From contig CALHBW010000187.1 in the NCBI GenBank assembly GCA_937930625.1, positions 1-6,001 of the forward strand: DNA of 6,001 nt, in the 5' to 3' direction. Source of the stretch: an uncultured Saprospiraceae bacterium. Its GTDB lineage: Bacteria; Bacteroidota; Bacteroidia; Chitinophagales; Saprospiraceae. The position numbers were made by a program, and so were the translations under genes. The number at the start of each line of letters is the position of its first letter. Position 1 is the stretch's first letter. The notes beneath the pieces are model-generated. The model was not told the DNA's origin and did no database searches. It saw only the letters and a list, made by a program, of their open reading frames with translations. Below, one piece after another: positions 4,830 to 6,001 of this stretch.

Positions 4830-5402
4830 TTAACAAAAAGATAAACAAGGTATTATATCGTAAATTTTTTCGCAATACAAATTAACAGGTAATAATTGTG
4901 CAGCAGCAGAGTCTTCGGGTTTAGTTTGAATAAAAACCGTTTTCATGTTGAGTTTCAATCCGAATTCCATATCTGTGACCGAATCGCCGACCATAATGGA
5001 TTTCTCAAAATCAATATCAGGAAAATCAGCTTTAGCTTGAAGTGCCATGCCGATGTTAGGTTTTCGACATTCGGGCTTATCTTTAGCGAGTTTGGGGCAA
5101 TAATAAATGGCGTCAATACGTCCGCCTGCGCGTTCGATTTGCTCGCGCATGTGGGCGTGTACACGGGCGAGTTGGGCATCGGTCATCAATCCTTTTCCGA
5201 TACCTTGTTGGTTGGTGACAACGATGATTTTTTTAAAAATTTTCGCAAAAGAAGACATCGCCTCCAAAACGCCATCTAAAAACACAAATTCCTCAATATC
5301 AGTTACATATCGTCCCGGAATCCGTTGATTAATCACCCCGTCTCTATCCAAAAACAGCGTCCAATCGCCGTCCACCATCCACCGTTCACCGTCTGTTGTC
5401 AT
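4830..5402 (-). CDS. HAD-family sugar/histidinol-phosphate phosphatase, GmhB-like
   Basis: A 190-residue HAD-IIIA phosphatase, close in length to E. coli GmhB (191). Motif I is FLDRDGVIN (nucleophile Asp19, acid/base Asp21), motif II is VVTNQQGIGKG (62-71), the motif III lysine is Lys114 in CRKP, and motif IV is VGDSVTD (138-144). GmhB removes the 7-phosphate from D-glycero-manno-heptose 1,7-bisphosphate on the way to LPS or S-layer heptose; HisB-N is the other near relative. The usual zinc loop (CPH...CxCRKP) is degenerate: Cys102 and Cys112 remain, but Lys104 replaces His and Pro110 replaces a Cys, so zinc binding is probably lost. The start at 5402 overlaps the upstream gene's stop as ATGA, suggesting coupled translation. 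Residues 1-13 are an extension encoded by a 7-nt tandem repeat; Met9 (5378) is an in-frame alternative start. Substrate assignment is inferred. Confidence 0.88.
   Translation of the reverse strand: MTTDGERWMVDGDWTLFLDRDGVINQRIPGRYVTDIEEFVFLDGVLEAMSSFAKIFKKIIVVTNQQGIGKGLMTDAQLARVHAHMREQIERAGGRIDAIYYCPKLAKDKPECRKPNIGMALQAKADFPDIDFEKSIMVGDSVTDMEFGLKLNMKTVFIQTKPEDSAAAQLLPVNLYCEKIYDIIPCLSFC
5365..5392 (-). repeat. Four degenerate 7-nt tandem units inside the phosphatase 5' end
   Basis: Read on the - strand, 5392 down to 5365 splits into acggtga, acggtgg, atggtgg and acggcga. The units encode residues around 4-13, just before the DxD motif. A 7-nt unit is not a multiple of three, so gain or loss of one would shift the frame for a start at 5402. 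The units have diverged from each other, which makes active slippage less likely. Confidence 0.6.
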
Positions 5403-5965
5403 TTCTCTACTTCTTTGACTTTGACTTTGACATCGTGGTTGATACGGAGAAATTCGACCATATTGAGCAGGTCTTGTTTTTGGTCGGCAGAGTCGATTTG
5501 TAGTTCGTAGGTATGTTCTTTGCCGCCCATTGGTATGGTCATAAAGTTACCGCCTTCCACTTTTCCGGGCTTAAATTCTTGCCCTTCAGGAAGTTTCTTC
5601 AAATCAAAACGAATTTCGTCCAATACCTCTTGCGGAATTTTATAGACTTCACCTTTATCTTTAAGATATAAGGTTTCTTCGTCAAAATATACCTTGCCCG
5701 CCGCCACTCGTTTTTTACGAAATACCTGAATCAGCATCGGCAAAACGAATAATGCCAATAGTGCCAGTATGAGCGCATATGCCATCTGCGCCCAATCGCT
5801 CATATCGGCGAGTTTGAGCAAATTATCAATAATGCCAATTTTACCGTCAGTAAAATAGTCAAATATTCCCAAGCCCAACAAACCTGTTGCCGCCAAACCT
5901 ATTCCTATCCAACGTTTGTTGATGTTGCGTGTCTCTATCAAGTCTGATTTAAATTCAAATTTCAT
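5399..5965 (-). CDS. Two-helix membrane protein of unknown function
   Basis: A 188-residue protein I do not recognise. A short charged N-terminus (1-18) is followed by two predicted transmembrane helices, about 19-37 (WIGIGLAATGLLGLGIF) and about 59-82 (a long LILALLALFVLPMLI stretch), with a short loop between them. The KKR after helix 2 predicts that both termini are cytoplasmic. The remaining ~105 residues form a soluble, probably beta-rich domain (KVYFDEETLYLKDKGEVYKI) ending in a Lys/Val tail, VKVKVKEVEK. That tail is written by three exact copies of a hexamer (5414-5431). The layout recalls small PH-like or YcxB-like membrane proteins, but that is only a resemblance. Its stop overlaps the phosphatase start by four bases, so they share an mRNA. 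The promoter must lie within the last 36 bases or beyond the window; the - strand TTATTTTG near 5983-5990 is one base off the -7 consensus. Confidence 0.8.
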   Translation of the reverse strand: MKFEFKSDLIETRNINKRWIGIGLAATGLLGLGIFDYFTDGKIGIIDNLLKLADMSDWAQMAYALILALLALFVLPMLIQVFRKKRVAAGKVYFDEETLYLKDKGEVYKIPQEVLDEIRFDLKKLPEGQEFKPGKVEGGNFMTIPMGGKEHTYELQIDSADQKQDLLNMVEFLRINHDVKVKVKEVEK

Positions 5966-6001
5966 GCTGCGAAGATAAGAGAAACAAAATAAATTAGGAA
6001 T

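Noticed and set aside
4896..5328. + strand ORFs opposite the phosphatase
   Set aside because: The - strand frame holds all four HAD motifs in order, so the + frames are shadows.

Overview
The window reads as a chromosomal piece of a member of the Bacteroidota. The strongest evidence is the C-terminal type IX secretion (T9SS) sorting domain on the first protein. A GIN-domain (DUF2807) lipoprotein, two exact matches to the Bacteroidota -7 promoter box (TAnnTTTG), the lack of clear Shine-Dalgarno sequences and the AT-rich, palindrome-littered intergenic DNA all agree. Genus cannot be settled from the sequence.

Layout. Bases 1-497 hold no gene. They carry a 38-nt imperfect inverted repeat (1-128) and a 154-nt fold-back element (165-318). 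Next come three + strand genes, each with its own intergenic spacer, so they are probably separate transcription units: a secreted alpha/beta-hydrolase esterase with a T9SS tail (498-1670), a dihydrolipoamide acyltransferase, most likely the pyruvate dehydrogenase E2 (1890-3158, followed by a very clear intrinsic terminator), and a DUF2807 outer-surface lipoprotein (3351-4019). Two - strand genes enter from the right edge: a two-helix membrane protein (5399-5965) and a HAD-family phosphatase resembling GmhB (4830-5402). They overlap by four bases (ATGA) and look translationally coupled.

The convergent gap between the lipoprotein and the phosphatase (4020-4829, about 810 bp) has no credible gene. 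It is packed with unrelated palindromes: a 3'-end hairpin, a 57-bp perfect inverted repeat, a nested inverted repeat with 9-nt tandem units, an AT-rich inverted repeat and a 42-bp perfect palindrome. This looks like a landing zone for REP/MITE-like elements.

The genes do not form one pathway. They cover a secreted hydrolase, central carbon metabolism, an envelope lipoprotein, and possibly sugar-phosphate (heptose) metabolism. I found no CRISPR array, tRNA, rRNA, transposase, phage gene or defence system, and no convincing new multi-gene system. The points most worth a second look are the stacked palindromes, the 154-nt fold-back element, the phosphatase's degenerate zinc loop, and a 7-nt tandem repeat that encodes the phosphatase's N-terminus.
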